A DNA stretch of 64,000 nucleotides from Sphingopyxis sp. JAI108 (GTDB taxonomy: Bacteria > Pseudomonadota > Alphaproteobacteria > Sphingomonadales > Sphingomonadaceae), in the NCBI RefSeq assembly GCF_013410105.1, contig NZ_JACCCJ010000003.1, positions 186,001 to 250,000 of the forward strand, in the 5' to 3' direction. A program made the position numbers and the translations under genes. Shown here piece by piece: positions 52,815 through 61,359 of this stretch. Position 1 is the stretch's first letter; each line of letters opens with the position of its first letter. Under the pieces are notes generated by a model, which saw only the letters and a list, made by a program, of their open reading frames with translations, had not been told where the DNA came from and did no database searches.

Positions 52815-53780
52815 CAGCTTATCGCGTAATATAATTGCTAATTGGTCAATAGAATCGATGTTTAATGACTCCGGATGGCGCGGCCAGTCGGACGGGGGCT
52901 GGTGCCTGAACCACGTGAATTGGCGCTTCGCATATTGGCGCGTCGCCGCTTGCGCCTGCTCGAGCGCATCGGCCCGGCCGATCTCGCCGCCGAGATAGGC
53001 CGCGATCTGCGGCACGCCGATCGCGCGCATCGCGGGAAGGGCGGGGTCGAGGTGGCGCGCGAGTAGGGCTTCCACCTCTTCGATCGCGCCGCCGTCGAAC
53101 ATCTGGACGAGACGGGCATCGCAGCGCTCGCGGAGCCAGTCGCGCGGGGGCAGGAGGATCAGCGGGGCGAGGGCGATGTCGCCGGCGATGCCTCCTTCGC
53201 GCGCCTGCTGCCAGTCGGCCAATGTGCTGCCGGTCGAACGCACAACCTCGAGCGCGCGCGCGACGCGCGTAATGTCGGCGGGCGCAAGGCGCGCGGCGGC
53301 GTCGGGGTCGGCATCGGCCAGCGCCGCATGCGCCTCGGCCACCGGGAGCGCGCGGACGGCGGCGCGGATTTCGGGGTCGATTTCGGGCACGGGGGCGATG
53401 CCGGCGAGCAGGGTGCGCAGGTACAGCCCGGTGCCGCCGACGAGGATCGGGACGATGCCCGCTTCGTGCGCCGCAGCAATCTCGGCGCGCGCTTCACCCG
53501 CCCAGCGCGCGGCGTTATGCGCCTCGGCGGCGTCGACATGGCCGAACAGGCGATGCGGCACGCCCGCCATCTCTTCGTCCGTGGGGCGTGCCGAGAGGAT
53601 GGCGAGGTCGGCATAGACCTGGCTTGCGTCGGCATTGACCACCATCGCGTTTCCGGGCGTCCCGTTGCCGAGCGATTTTGCGAGCGCGACCGCCAAAGCG
53701 CTCTTGCCGCTGGCGGTGGGTCCGGCGATAAGTGCCACAGGCTGCCGCGCTCTGGCGGTCGAGAAAGAAGGAGATGCCAT
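52803..53780 (-). CDS. miaA: tRNA dimethylallyltransferase
   Basis: Adds dimethylallyl to A37 of tRNAs that read codons starting with U. 325 residues. The P-loop is GPTASGKS (20-27) and [12 protein letters not shown] near 50-61 holds the tRNA-contact Asp. The family [10 protein letters not shown] end appears as [15 protein letters not shown] 53780 overlaps the ATG of divergent serB by 2 bases. The last 60 bases are AT-rich compared with the rest of the window. Confidence 0.95.
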   Translation of the reverse strand: MASPSFSTARARQPVALIAGPTASGKSALAVALAKSLGNGTPGNAMVVNADASQVYADLAILSARPTDEEMAGVPHRLFGHVDAAEAHNAARWAGEARAEIAAAHEAGIVPILVGGTGLYLRTLLAGIAPVPEIDPEIRAAVRALPVAEAHAALADADPDAAARLAPADITRVARALEVVRSTGSTLADWQQAREGGIAGDIALAPLILLPPRDWLRERCDARLVQMFDGGAIEEVEALLARHLDPALPAMRAIGVPQIAAYLGGEIGRADALEQAQAATRQYAKRQFTWFRHQPPSDWPRHPESLNIDSIDQLAIILRDKLLTG

Positions 53781-54663
53781 GTTCGTCGCGACGCTGATAG
53801 CAGCCGGAAAGCTGACCGACGAGGTGGTTCGCGAAGGGATCGACCGGCTGGCTGCGACGGGGCACGATGTCGGCGCGCCGCACTGGATCGACGAGCATGA
53901 CGCGGCCGACATCGTCTTTCACGGCAGCCTGGTCAGCGCGCGCAAGGAACTGGCGCATATGGACCATGGTTCGCTCGATATCGTCGTCCAGCCGCTGGGC
54001 GACCGCACCAAGAAGCTGATCATCGCCGACATGGATTCGACGATGATCACCGTCGAGTGCATCGACGAACTCGCCGACTATGCGGGGCTGAAGCCCGAAA
54101 TCGCGGCGATCACCGAGCGCGCGATGCGCGGCGAACTCGATTTCCGCGCCGCGCTGGAGGAACGGGTCGGGCTGCTCGCGGGGATGCCCGAATCGACGCT
54201 CGCCGATTGCCGGATGGAGCGGGTGCGGCTGACGCGCGGCGCGCGCACGCTGATCCAGACGATGAAGGCACATGGCGCCTGGTCGGTGCTGGTGTCGGGC
54301 GGCTTTACCGCCTTTGCCGGGCCGGTGGGCGAGGCGATCGGGTTCGACAAGGTGGTTGCGAACGAGCTGGAGATCGCGGGCGGCAAGCTGACCGGCAGGG
54401 TGCGCGAGCCGATCGTCGACAGCAGCACCAAATTGGAGACGCTGAAGGCCGAGGCGGCGAAGCACGGCCTGCCGCTTGCCGACACGCTGGCGGTGGGTGA
54501 CGGCGCGAACGATATCCCGATGATCACGAGCGCGGGGCTCGGGGTGGGCTATTATCCGCATCCCTCGGCGGGCGAAGCCGCGGCGGCGGTGATCCGGCAC
54601 CATGATTTGACGGCGCTGCTCTGGGCGCAGGGCTATCCGCGGCGGAGCTGGGTGCTGGGGTAG
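53779..54663 (+). CDS. serB: phosphoserine phosphatase
   Basis: HAD-family enzyme for the last step of serine synthesis. 294 residues: an N-terminal ACT-like region (1-75) and the HAD core. The nucleophile motif is DMDSTMI (D84, D86). Further motifs: LVSGGFTAF near 174 and [11 protein letters not shown] near 240. AAGGAG before ATG 53779 lies inside the miaA coding end on the other strand. The TTG-started phosphatase gene follows after 11 bases. Confidence 0.96.
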   Translation: MFVATLIAAGKLTDEVVREGIDRLAATGHDVGAPHWIDEHDAADIVFHGSLVSARKELAHMDHGSLDIVVQPLGDRTKKLIIADMDSTMITVECIDELADYAGLKPEIAAITERAMRGELDFRAALEERVGLLAGMPESTLADCRMERVRLTRGARTLIQTMKAHGAWSVLVSGGFTAFAGPVGEAIGFDKVVANELEIAGGKLTGRVREPIVDSSTKLETLKAEAAKHGLPLADTLAVGDGANDIPMITSAGLGVGYYPHPSAGEAAAAVIRHHDLTALLWAQGYPRRSWVLG

Positions 54664-54674
54664 GGCCGCGCCGT

Positions 54675-55022
54675 TTGGCGAAGGTGATCAACATCCTGTT
54701 CGTGTGCAGCCAGAACAAGCTGCGCAGCCCGACGGCCGAGCAAATATTCGCCAACTATCCGGGAATCGAAACGGACTCGGCGGGAACCAACAATGATGCG
54801 GAGAACCCGCTGACGTCCGAACTTGTGCGCTGGGCCGATATTATCTTCGTGATGGAAAAGGCGCATCGAAACAAGCTTCGGACGCGGTACCGGGCCGCGC
54901 TGAAGGACGCGCGTGTCATCTGCCTCGACATCCCGGACGATTATGAGTTTATGGACGGGGCACTGGTCCAGCTTTTGAAGGTGAAGATGTCCCGATATCT
55001 GCCGAATGTAGAGGCCGTATGA
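54675..55022 (+). CDS. low-molecular-weight protein tyrosine phosphatase-like protein
   Basis: A 115-residue protein with the LMW-PTP signature C-x5-[10 protein letters not shown] (C11, R17). The acid loop is [11 protein letters not shown], with D88 or D89 as candidate general acid. It is shorter than standard LMW-PTPs (about 150) and lacks the usual DPYY end; this small type is found in many proteobacteria. TTG 54675 is the only reasonable start. It overlaps the DUF2200 gene by 4 bases. Confidence 0.85.
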   Translation: MAKVINILFVCSQNKLRSPTAEQIFANYPGIETDSAGTNNDAENPLTSELVRWADIIFVMEKAHRNKLRTRYRAALKDARVICLDIPDDYEFMDGALVQLLKVKMSRYLPNVEAV

Positions 55023-55369
55023 CCAAACACCGCATCTATTCGATCAGCGTCGCGAGCGTGTATCCGCATTATATCGCCAAGGCGGAGAAGAAGGGGCGGA
55101 CGAAGGCCGAGGTCGACGAGATTTTCCGGTGGTTGACCGGATATAGCCAGACGGCGCTCGAGGCGGAGCTGGCGAAAGGGACGAGTTTCGAGGATTTCTT
55201 TGACGCCGCGCCCGCGCTCAATCCGGCGCGCGAACTGATCACGGGCGTGATCTGCGGCATCCGGGTCGAGACTATCGAGGACCCGTTGATGAAGGAGATC
55301 CGCTATCTCGACAAGCTGATCGACGAACTCGCCAGGGGCAAGGCGATGGTGAAGATCCTTCGCGGGTAA
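55019..55369 (+). CDS. DUF2200 family protein
   Basis: A 116-residue protein that fits DUF2200 through [37 protein letters not shown] start and the [15 protein letters not shown] end. Function is unknown, though the N-terminus resembles YdhG-like DUF1801 relatives. ATG 55019 overlaps the phosphatase stop (ATGA), so the two are coupled; the cluster may be a small operon with serB. Confidence 0.85.
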   Translation: MTKHRIYSISVASVYPHYIAKAEKKGRTKAEVDEIFRWLTGYSQTALEAELAKGTSFEDFFDAAPALNPARELITGVICGIRVETIEDPLMKEIRYLDKLIDELARGKAMVKILRG

Positions 55370-55410
55370 GGGCTGGTTTCGAGCGATAGGTGCCGCGCGC
55401 TTTTCTATTT

Positions 55411-55488
55411 CGTCATCCCCGCGAAAGCGGGAACCCGGAATGGGATCAGCCTACGCGCGCTCCGGGTGTCCGCTTTCGCGGGGATGAC
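55411..55488. repeat. REP-like inverted repeat, CGTCATCCCCGCGAAAGCGGGAACCCGG family (copy 2)
   Basis: Matches the copy at 28991 over both arms, with CCCCG in place of TCCCG. It lies between the DUF2200 gene and the convergent SnoaL-like gene. Confidence 0.9.
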
Positions 55489-55526
55489 AATATTGGGTGG
55501 GTCAGCTCACCGCCCCGAAGCTGTCC

Positions 55527-55982
55527 CTAATCCTCGATCGGCGGGGCGGCCGCCGGTGCGAAGCCGGTGTCGGCGAGGCGCTTCAGCGCCGCGGCATATT
55601 TTGCGGTGTCGAGATAGGGGTGGAGGCTGACGATCTTGCCCCAGCGCAGGCGGATGATGTGGACGCCGTCGTTGACGTAAGATGTATCGCCGTCGGCCAT
55701 CACCGCGCGGTCGCGCCATTCGATCACGGCCGTCGTGTCCCATGGCGTGCCGCTCGACGCGATATGCTTGATCTCGAACTTCAGCACCGGGTGGACCGCG
55801 AAAAGGCGCTGGAACCAGGCGCGCAGGCCCGCCTTGCTGTGGCGCGTGCCGCCGAGGGCGTGGTCGCCGGGGAAGATATGCTCGAAGCGGTCGGCCATGC
55901 CGGCGAGCGCCGACTCCCAGTCGCCGCGGCTGAGGCCGGCGAAGATCTTGCGGACCTGACGGCGGACAATGGCGTGATACAT
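55527..55982 (-). CDS. SnoaL-like / NTF2-fold protein
   Basis: A 151-residue cone-barrel protein of the SnoaL/NTF2 superfamily. Pattern: IFAGLSRGDWESALAGMADRFEHIFPGDHALGGTRHSKAGLRAWFQRLFAVHP-type helix-turn core (about 13-65), then VIEWRDRAVMADGDTSYVNDGVHIIRLRWGKI. Such proteins are polyketide-type cyclases, isomerases or ligand binders. Upstream lie two TetR-like palindromes, so it is probably repressed until a ligand is present. Confidence 0.8.
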   Translation of the reverse strand: MYHAIVRRQVRKIFAGLSRGDWESALAGMADRFEHIFPGDHALGGTRHSKAGLRAWFQRLFAVHPVLKFEIKHIASSGTPWDTTAVIEWRDRAVMADGDTSYVNDGVHIIRLRWGKIVSLHPYLDTAKYAAALKRLADTGFAPAAAPPIED

Positions 55983-56001
55983 GATGCGTCTCCTGAAACT
56001 G

Positions 56002-56059
56002 TGTTAACGATGTAAACATTGGAGATATCCAAATGGGATCAATGTTTACGATGTCAACA
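56002..56059. promoter_or_regulatory. two TetR-like operators upstream of the SnoaL-like gene
   Basis: TGTTAACGATGTAAACA (56002-56018) and TGTTTACGATGTCAACA (56043-56059) are near-copies and each is close to palindromic (TGTT-N9-AACA, outer arms exact). Spacing is 41 bases start to start. The first is 20 bases upstream of the start codon. The TGTTTAC/GTAAACA pattern is typical of TetR-family operators. No TetR gene is in the window. Confidence 0.7.
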
Positions 56060-56086
56060 AGGAGGTGTGATTTTTTTGAAGCTCTC

Positions 56087-56971
56087 TCAGGAAAGCGGGC
56101 CGTCGCGCGCGATTTCATCGACCAACCATGCCCGAAAACGCTGCATCGCCTCGCTTTCGGGGCGCGACATCAAGCGGGTGAGCCAGTAGCGGCCGGCGTC
56201 GATCGTGGTCGCGAAGGGCTGGACGAGCAGCTCGGCCGCGAGTTCGCGGGTGAACATCGACGGCGGTGCGAGTGCGACACCCTGGCCCGCGGCGGCGGCG
56301 GCGGCCATCAGGGCCGAACTGTCGAAAACCGGGCCGCGGAGGACGGGGATCGGAACCCCCGCGGCGGCGAACCACAGCGCCCATTCGTCGGCGCGGTACG
56401 AGCGGAGCAGGCGTTCGTGGATCAGGTCGGCGGGGGTCTTGAGGCGCGCGGCGATCGCGGGCGCGCATAGCGGCGCCAGCGGCGCGGCGAGCAAGGGTTC
56501 GGCGTGGGTGCCGTGCCACGCGCCGTCGCCGAAGCGGATCGCATAGTCGAGCGCCTCGCCCGCGAGGTCGACGCGGTTGTTGTTGGTCGAGATGCGGAGA
56601 TCGATCGACGGGTGAAGGCGTGCGAAGGCATTTAGGCGCGGGAGCAACCAGCCGGTCGCAAAGGTGCCGACGACGCCGACCTTGAGCGCCTCGCGGAAGC
56701 GGCCGTCCGCATATTGGTCGAGCGTCGCGGCGACGCGGTCGAACGCATCGGCGACGACGGGGACGAGCGCATGGCCTTCGTCGGTGAGCGCGAGGCCGCG
56801 CGGCAGGCGGTGGAAGAGGCGCGTGCCGAGGCGGCGTTCGAGCTCCGCCACCTGATGGCTGACCGCGCCCTGGCTGACGTGGAGCTCGATCCCCGCACGG
56901 GTGAAGTTGAGGTGGCGTGCCGCCGCCTCGAAGGCGCGAAGGGCGTTGAGCGGGAGTTGGGCGCGATCCAT
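56087..56971 (-). CDS. LysR-family regulator, AmpR/GcvA type
   Basis: A 294-residue regulator. The N-terminal winged HTH (LPLNALRAFEAAARHLNFTRAGIELHVSQGAVSHQVAELE, described by its AmpR-like pattern; residues 6-45) is followed by a substrate-binding domain (about 90-290). The start pattern PLNALRAFEAAARHLNFTRA is that of AmpR and GcvA regulators. It is divergent from a metallo-beta-lactamase gene with 95 bases between start codons, which is the standard AmpR layout. Murein fragments would be the expected signal. Confidence 0.88.
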   Translation of the reverse strand: MDRAQLPLNALRAFEAAARHLNFTRAGIELHVSQGAVSHQVAELERRLGTRLFHRLPRGLALTDEGHALVPVVADAFDRVAATLDQYADGRFREALKVGVVGTFATGWLLPRLNAFARLHPSIDLRISTNNNRVDLAGEALDYAIRFGDGAWHGTHAEPLLAAPLAPLCAPAIAARLKTPADLIHERLLRSYRADEWALWFAAAGVPIPVLRGPVFDSSALMAAAAAAGQGVALAPPSMFTRELAAELLVQPFATTIDAGRYWLTRLMSRPESEAMQRFRAWLVDEIARDGPLS

Positions 56972-57066
56972 CGATCAGCCATCAATTATTCTCATGTCTT
57001 TGTCGAGAAATGATGCTTTGTCGCGCGGCGCGCCTCTTGGCATTCCGGCGCCGAAGGGAGATGAAG

Positions 57067-57933
57067 ATGATCGAAGCAATCAGCATGTTGGCCTGGCTCG
57101 CCGGGGTGAGCGGGGCGCCGGTTCCGGCGGTCGATCCGCTGACGCAGCCGATCACCACGTCGCGCTCCGCCGAATGGCTGACGCCCGCGGAACCGGAGGA
57201 AATCTTCGGGAAGACCTATCTGGTCGGCTTCGGCGGGATGAGCGTCGCGCTGATCGATACCGGTGCCGGCCTTGTGCTGGTCGACGGCGCGCTGCCGCAG
57301 GCGGCGCCGGCGATCCTCGCCAATGTCCGCAAGCTGGGGTTCGACCCCAAAGACATCAAATTTATTCTGAGCACCGAACCGCATTTCGATCATGCGGGCG
57401 GGCTCGCCGCGCTCGCGCGCGATACCGGCGCGACAGTGGTCGCGAGCGAGCGCGGCGCCGAGGGGCTTCGCATGGGCAAGCACGCCGACGACGATCCGCA
57501 GCTCGGCTATGGCGGCAGCTGGCCGGCGGTGGCCGAGGTGCGCGCGGTGAAGGATGGCGAAGTGCTGAAGCTGGGCACAACAGCGATCACTGCGGTCGCG
57601 ACGCCGGGGCACACGATGGGCAGCATGAGCTGGCGCTGGCCGGCGTGCGAGGGCCGCGTCTGCAAGGCAGTGGTCTTTGCGTCGAGCCTCAATCCGGTGT
57701 CGGCCGACGGCTATCGCTTCACCTCGAAAGCCGGCGAGCCCTTTGTCGAGGGGTTTGCCGCAAGCTATCGCAAGATGGACGCGATGCCGTGCGACATATT
57801 GATCTCGGCGCATCCCGACAATGCGGGGCCGGGGCGGTATAGCGACGCGCCGGGCGCGTGCCGGACCTATGCCGACAGCTCACGCAAGCGGCTCGAGAAA
57901 CGGCTGGAGGAGGAGCGCGCGGGCGCGCAATAG
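57067..57933 (+). CDS. class B3 metallo-beta-lactamase with active-site Glu
   Basis: A 288-residue periplasmic zinc enzyme of the B3 type. It carries STEPHFDHAGG (E104, H106, D108, H109), H182 in TPGHTMGS, H249 in ISAHPDN, and SLNPVSADGY, where B3 enzymes have Ser221. The first position of the HxHxDH motif is Glu in place of His, matching the Glu-variant B3 group known from SIE-1 of Sphingobium (from memory). Start ATG 57067 is favoured by AAGGGAG 6 bases upstream; ATG 57061 and 57010 are alternatives. Divergent from an AmpR-like regulator. Confidence 0.88.
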   Translation: MIEAISMLAWLAGVSGAPVPAVDPLTQPITTSRSAEWLTPAEPEEIFGKTYLVGFGGMSVALIDTGAGLVLVDGALPQAAPAILANVRKLGFDPKDIKFILSTEPHFDHAGGLAALARDTGATVVASERGAEGLRMGKHADDDPQLGYGGSWPAVAEVRAVKDGEVLKLGTTAITAVATPGHTMGSMSWRWPACEGRVCKAVVFASSLNPVSADGYRFTSKAGEPFVEGFAASYRKMDAMPCDILISAHPDNAGPGRYSDAPGACRTYADSSRKRLEKRLEEERAGAQ

Positions 57934-58013
57934 CCATCGATCGCGTTGCTTTTCAATCTTGTAAGCCCCCGCGCTCGCGCTAGTCTGACGGCGAGTTCGC
58001 GGGGGATTGCCTG

Positions 58014-59108
58014 ATGTTCGATGCTGCATTGCTGTTCGCTTTCCTGCCCGCCGCGCTGCCCGCACCTCCCGTCAGCAGCCCTTCCGCCTATTCGCAGCAG
58101 ATGCTGTCGTGGAGCCCCGGCGAAATCCGCTGCGATGGCGCGGCGATCGCGGGCGAGGTGCAGCGACCCGCGGTCGATGTGGCGACGGTAGATCCTCAGC
58201 GGGTCAAGCCGATAATCTATCGCTTTGCGATCGACGGCACGGGCCGGACGCACTCGATCGCGCGCGCGACCGGCAATATTTCCTCCTTCGGTCAGGACAT
58301 CGGCCCGGCGCTGGCGGCGAGCCGTTTCGCAGCCGGTATGCCGCGCGCAAATTGCGAGATCAGCTATACGCCGCAATTCGCGTCGCTGGCGCAGGCGCCG
58401 CTCGCCGACCTCGCCGCCTATTCGATTTTCCCGACCGGGGCGAGGCTGCCCAAGGCGGGGTGGGGACGCTTCGCCGCCGTCGGCAACTGCCGCGACAAGC
58501 CGCGGCCGGTCGCGCTGATGCGCGCGCGACCCGATTTTTCGAAGCTGATGACAACGCCCGGCGCGCGCGACTGGTCGCTGGTCGCCTATGACACCGATGC
58601 CGACGGGCGCCCGCTCAATGTGCAGGTCGCGCACGGAACGGGCAATGAGGAGCTCGATGCCGCCGCGGTCGAGGCGATACGCGCGTCGCGCTTCACCGGC
58701 GGCGCGCGGACGGGCTGCCTCTATCCCTATTGGCTTGGCGCGGGGAAAGTCGCGGCGCCTGAGCGGCCCACCAAGCGGGTGTTGCGTCCGGCGGATGCCG
58801 TCTGCCCGGCAAAGATCCAGTGGGTGAGCCGACCTACGACCTATTATCCGCCCGCCTATCGCAAGCGCGCGATTGAGGGCTGGGCGGTAGTGTCGTTCGA
58901 CGTCGCGCCATGGGGCGAGGTCGGAAATGTCAAGCTGCTCGCCGCGCAGCCATCGGACGATTTCGGCGGGCAGGCGATCTCCATCGTGCGCAGCGGCCGC
59001 GTCGCGCCCTCGGCGCAAGGCGCGTCGGGCTGCGTCGAGACGGTGAACTTCCTGATGCCCGAGCGCGATCGGACCGACGACGAGGATGAGCCGCCGGTGG
59101 TCGACTGA
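58014..59108 (+). CDS. exported protein with two TonB-C-like domains
   Basis: A 364-residue protein with a weak signal peptide (about 1-16). A first TonB C-terminal-like domain covers about 165-240 (VAYDTDADGRPLNVQVAHGTGNEELDAAAVEAIRASRF pattern) and a second covers about 275-345 (YPPAYRKRAIEGWAVVSFDVAPWGEV). Cysteines occur in pairs. There is no TonB anchor or Pro-rich linker, so it is a periplasmic relative, not an energy transducer. Sphingomonads have many such proteins. Not in an evident operon. Confidence 0.75.
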   Translation: MFDAALLFAFLPAALPAPPVSSPSAYSQQMLSWSPGEIRCDGAAIAGEVQRPAVDVATVDPQRVKPIIYRFAIDGTGRTHSIARATGNISSFGQDIGPALAASRFAAGMPRANCEISYTPQFASLAQAPLADLAAYSIFPTGARLPKAGWGRFAAVGNCRDKPRPVALMRARPDFSKLMTTPGARDWSLVAYDTDADGRPLNVQVAHGTGNEELDAAAVEAIRASRFTGGARTGCLYPYWLGAGKVAAPERPTKRVLRPADAVCPAKIQWVSRPTTYYPPAYRKRAIEGWAVVSFDVAPWGEVGNVKLLAAQPSDDFGGQAISIVRSGRVAPSAQGASGCVETVNFLMPERDRTDDEDEPPVVD

Positions 59109-59120
59109 TCGCCGCGGCGC

Positions 59121-60365
59121 CTATTTATCGACGACGAGGCAGGCCTGGCCGCTCTTGCGCAGCGAGGCGCAGAAGCTGTCGGCCTCACCCTTGTTCGCGA
59201 AGCCGCCGGCCTGGAGGCGGGTGAGCTTGCCGGTCTTGACCAGATGGGGTGTGCGGCCGGCGAAGGCGCCATTCTTCTTTTCAAGCGCGGCCCAGAGATT
59301 GCGCGCGTTCGCCTCGACCCCGAAGGCGCCGAGCTGCGCGCGCCACGGGCTGGCGGTACCATTGTGAACGCGGGCCAGCACGGGGGCCGGCGCGGTCTTG
59401 GCGGGTTCGGCCTTGACCGGAGCCGGCTTGGCGGGGGCGGGTGCGGTTTTGGCCGGCTGCACCGTTTCTGGCTTGGGCGGCAGCGTACCGCTTTCGGGCG
59501 GCGGGGCGTAAGTGGTGCCGGGCTGGCTGGTCGCCGCGACGGCGTCCGCGGTCGCTTCGGCGGCCGCCGCGGCAGCGGCGCTGGCGACGGGTGAGGGTGG
59601 CACGGCGACGCTGCGGATCGGTTCGGGGGTTTTCGGCGCGGGCGCGGACTGGGCCTTGATCACCGGCGGCGGCGTGTAGTTGGTGCCGGGGGTCGAGGCG
59701 GGCAAGCTCGCGGTCTTGATCGGCGAGGCGGGCGCGGGCTTCGGTGCGGGCGGCGCTGCGGCGCTGACCGCGGCGAGGCGCGCCTGCTGTTCGCCACGTT
59801 CGATGTCGGGGAGCATCGCGAGGCCGCGCTGGCGCTGCTCGAGCGGGATCAGATTGTCGAGCTGGACGAGGCGCGCCGACGCGATGGCGAGCCCCGCGTC
59901 GCTCGCGCGCTTGGTGAGCGCATAGGCGCGCGGCCAGTCCTCGGCCGCGAGGTCGCCGTTGAAGTGCGCGGTGCCGAGCACATATTGCGCGCGCGGTTCG
60001 CCGCGCGCGGCCGAGCGGGTGATGAAGGGCATCGCCTCTTCGCGGCGGTTCGCGGTGAACAGAACGAGGCCGAGATTGTCCTCCGCCTGAAGATGGCCCT
60101 GTTTCGCGGCGCGGCGATACCATGCCTCGGCCTGCGCGAGATCGGTCGGGACGCCGCGGCCGAGCTTGTAAGCCTGGCCGAGGTTGAACTGCGCATCGGC
60201 GTCGCCGGCGATCGCGAGCGGTCGCCATTCGGCGACGGCCGCCTGGTAATTGCCCGCCTGCCACGCATCGACGCCGTCCTTGACGTCGGCAAGGGCGGGC
60301 GACGCCGGCATCGCCGCGAGGGCGAGCGGCAGGGCCAATAAAAGGGCGGTGCGGAACGAACGCAT
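59121..60365 (-). CDS. Sel1-repeat and SPOR-domain envelope protein
   Basis: A 414-residue exported protein. A signal peptide (about 1-27) is followed by Sel1/TPR-like repeats (about 32-175; GDADAQFNLGQAYKLGRGVPTDLAQAEAWYRRAAKQG). A long Ala/Pro-rich linker (about 200-325) leads to a C-terminal SPOR domain (about 335-414). SPOR binds denuded septal glycan, placing the protein at the division site. GGAG lies 6 bases before ATG 60365. It is divergent from the ParA gene. Confidence 0.9.
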   Translation of the reverse strand: MRSFRTALLLALPLALAAMPASPALADVKDGVDAWQAGNYQAAVAEWRPLAIAGDADAQFNLGQAYKLGRGVPTDLAQAEAWYRRAAKQGHLQAEDNLGLVLFTANRREEAMPFITRSAARGEPRAQYVLGTAHFNGDLAAEDWPRAYALTKRASDAGLAIASARLVQLDNLIPLEQRQRGLAMLPDIERGEQQARLAAVSAAAPPAPKPAPASPIKTASLPASTPGTNYTPPPVIKAQSAPAPKTPEPIRSVAVPPSPVASAAAAAAAEATADAVAATSQPGTTYAPPPESGTLPPKPETVQPAKTAPAPAKPAPVKAEPAKTAPAPVLARVHNGTASPWRAQLGAFGVEANARNLWAALEKKNGAFAGRTPHLVKTGKLTRLQAGGFANKGEADSFCASLRKSGQACLVVDK

Positions 60366-60554
60366 CTTATTCTCCAATGACTTGCGCGGCATGACAGCGG
60401 CTGCAGTCCCCGGATGCTTTATAGCGCCAATTGGCTAACACCGCGTTAGCGACAAAATGCCGCGCACCGAACTTGATCCGTTCTGGGACAAGTTGGTCTT
60501 GAGGGGTTGTTTACCATAAGTGCGAGCAAGTCGTTCACCCTCATTTTATCATCG

Positions 60555-60569
60555 TTAACCCAATTTTAG
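60555..60569 (+). promoter_or_regulatory. CtrA-like site upstream of the ParA gene
   Basis: TTAA-CCCAATT-TTAG matches the CtrA consensus TTAA-N7-TTAA at 7 of 8 positions, 54 bases before the ParA start. It lies in the 257-base divergent promoter region between the SPOR gene and parA. Regulation by CtrA is inferred from this one site. Confidence 0.4.
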
Positions 60570-60622
60570 CGCCCCGCATGGCATCCCTTCGCCGATTTTT
60601 GGATTTCCGAGGGGGTAACGCA

Positions 60623-61345
60623 GTGCGCGTATTGGCATTGGCTTCACAGAAAGGCGGGTCGGGCAAGACGACGCTGTCGGGGCACCTCGCGGTGCAGGCG
60701 CAGCTTGCCGGCGCCGGCCCGGTCGTCCTGATCGACATCGATCCGCAGGGCTCGCTCGCCGACTGGTGGAACGAGCGCGAAACCGACCTTCCGGCCTTTG
60801 CCCAGACGACGGTCGCAAGGCTCGCCTCCGACCTCGAAATCCTGCGCCAGCAGGGCTTTAAACTAGCGGTCATCGATACGCCGCCGGCGATCACCATGGC
60901 GATCCAGAGCGTGATTTCGGTGGCCGAACTGATCGTCGTCCCGACGCGGCCGAGCCCGCACGACCTGCGCGCCGTCGGTGCCACCGTCGATCTGTGCGAA
61001 CGCGCCGGCAAACCGCTGGTGTTCGTCGTCAACGGCGCGACGCCCAAGGCCAAGATTACCAGCGAAGCCGCGGTGGCGCTGTCGCAGCACGGCACCGTCG
61101 CCCCGATCACGCTGCATCACCGCACCGATTATGCCGCGTCGATGATCGACGGCCGCACCGTGATGGAGGTCGACCCCAACGGGCGCTCCGCCGACGAAAT
61201 CCGCCAGCTGTGGACCTATATGAACGATCGCCTCGAAAAGAATTTCCGCCGGACCGTATTTGCCGCGCCTTTGCCCACGCAGGGCAATTATGGTGCGGTT
61301 CGCCCGATGGGCGGTGGCTTCGGCCGCCGCATCGCCGGTCAGTGA
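60623..61345 (+). CDS. ParA/MinD-family partition ATPase
   Basis: A 240-residue deviant Walker ATPase. The signature is QKGGSGKTT (residues 9-17), with the first Lys of the deviant motif present. DPQGSLADWW near 45 and VIDTPPAITM near 82 are the other nucleotide motifs. Start GTG 60623 is chosen because GAGGGGG is 7 bases upstream; ATG 60578 is an alternative. It is followed by an RHH gene 14 bases on, and no ParB is adjacent. It may position envelope or chromosome factors. Confidence 0.88.
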   Translation: MRVLALASQKGGSGKTTLSGHLAVQAQLAGAGPVVLIDIDPQGSLADWWNERETDLPAFAQTTVARLASDLEILRQQGFKLAVIDTPPAITMAIQSVISVAELIVVPTRPSPHDLRAVGATVDLCERAGKPLVFVVNGATPKAKITSEAAVALSQHGTVAPITLHHRTDYAASMIDGRTVMEVDPNGRSADEIRQLWTYMNDRLEKNFRRTVFAAPLPTQGNYGAVRPMGGGFGRRIAGQ

Positions 61346-61359
61346 CGGGAGCGGGAACC

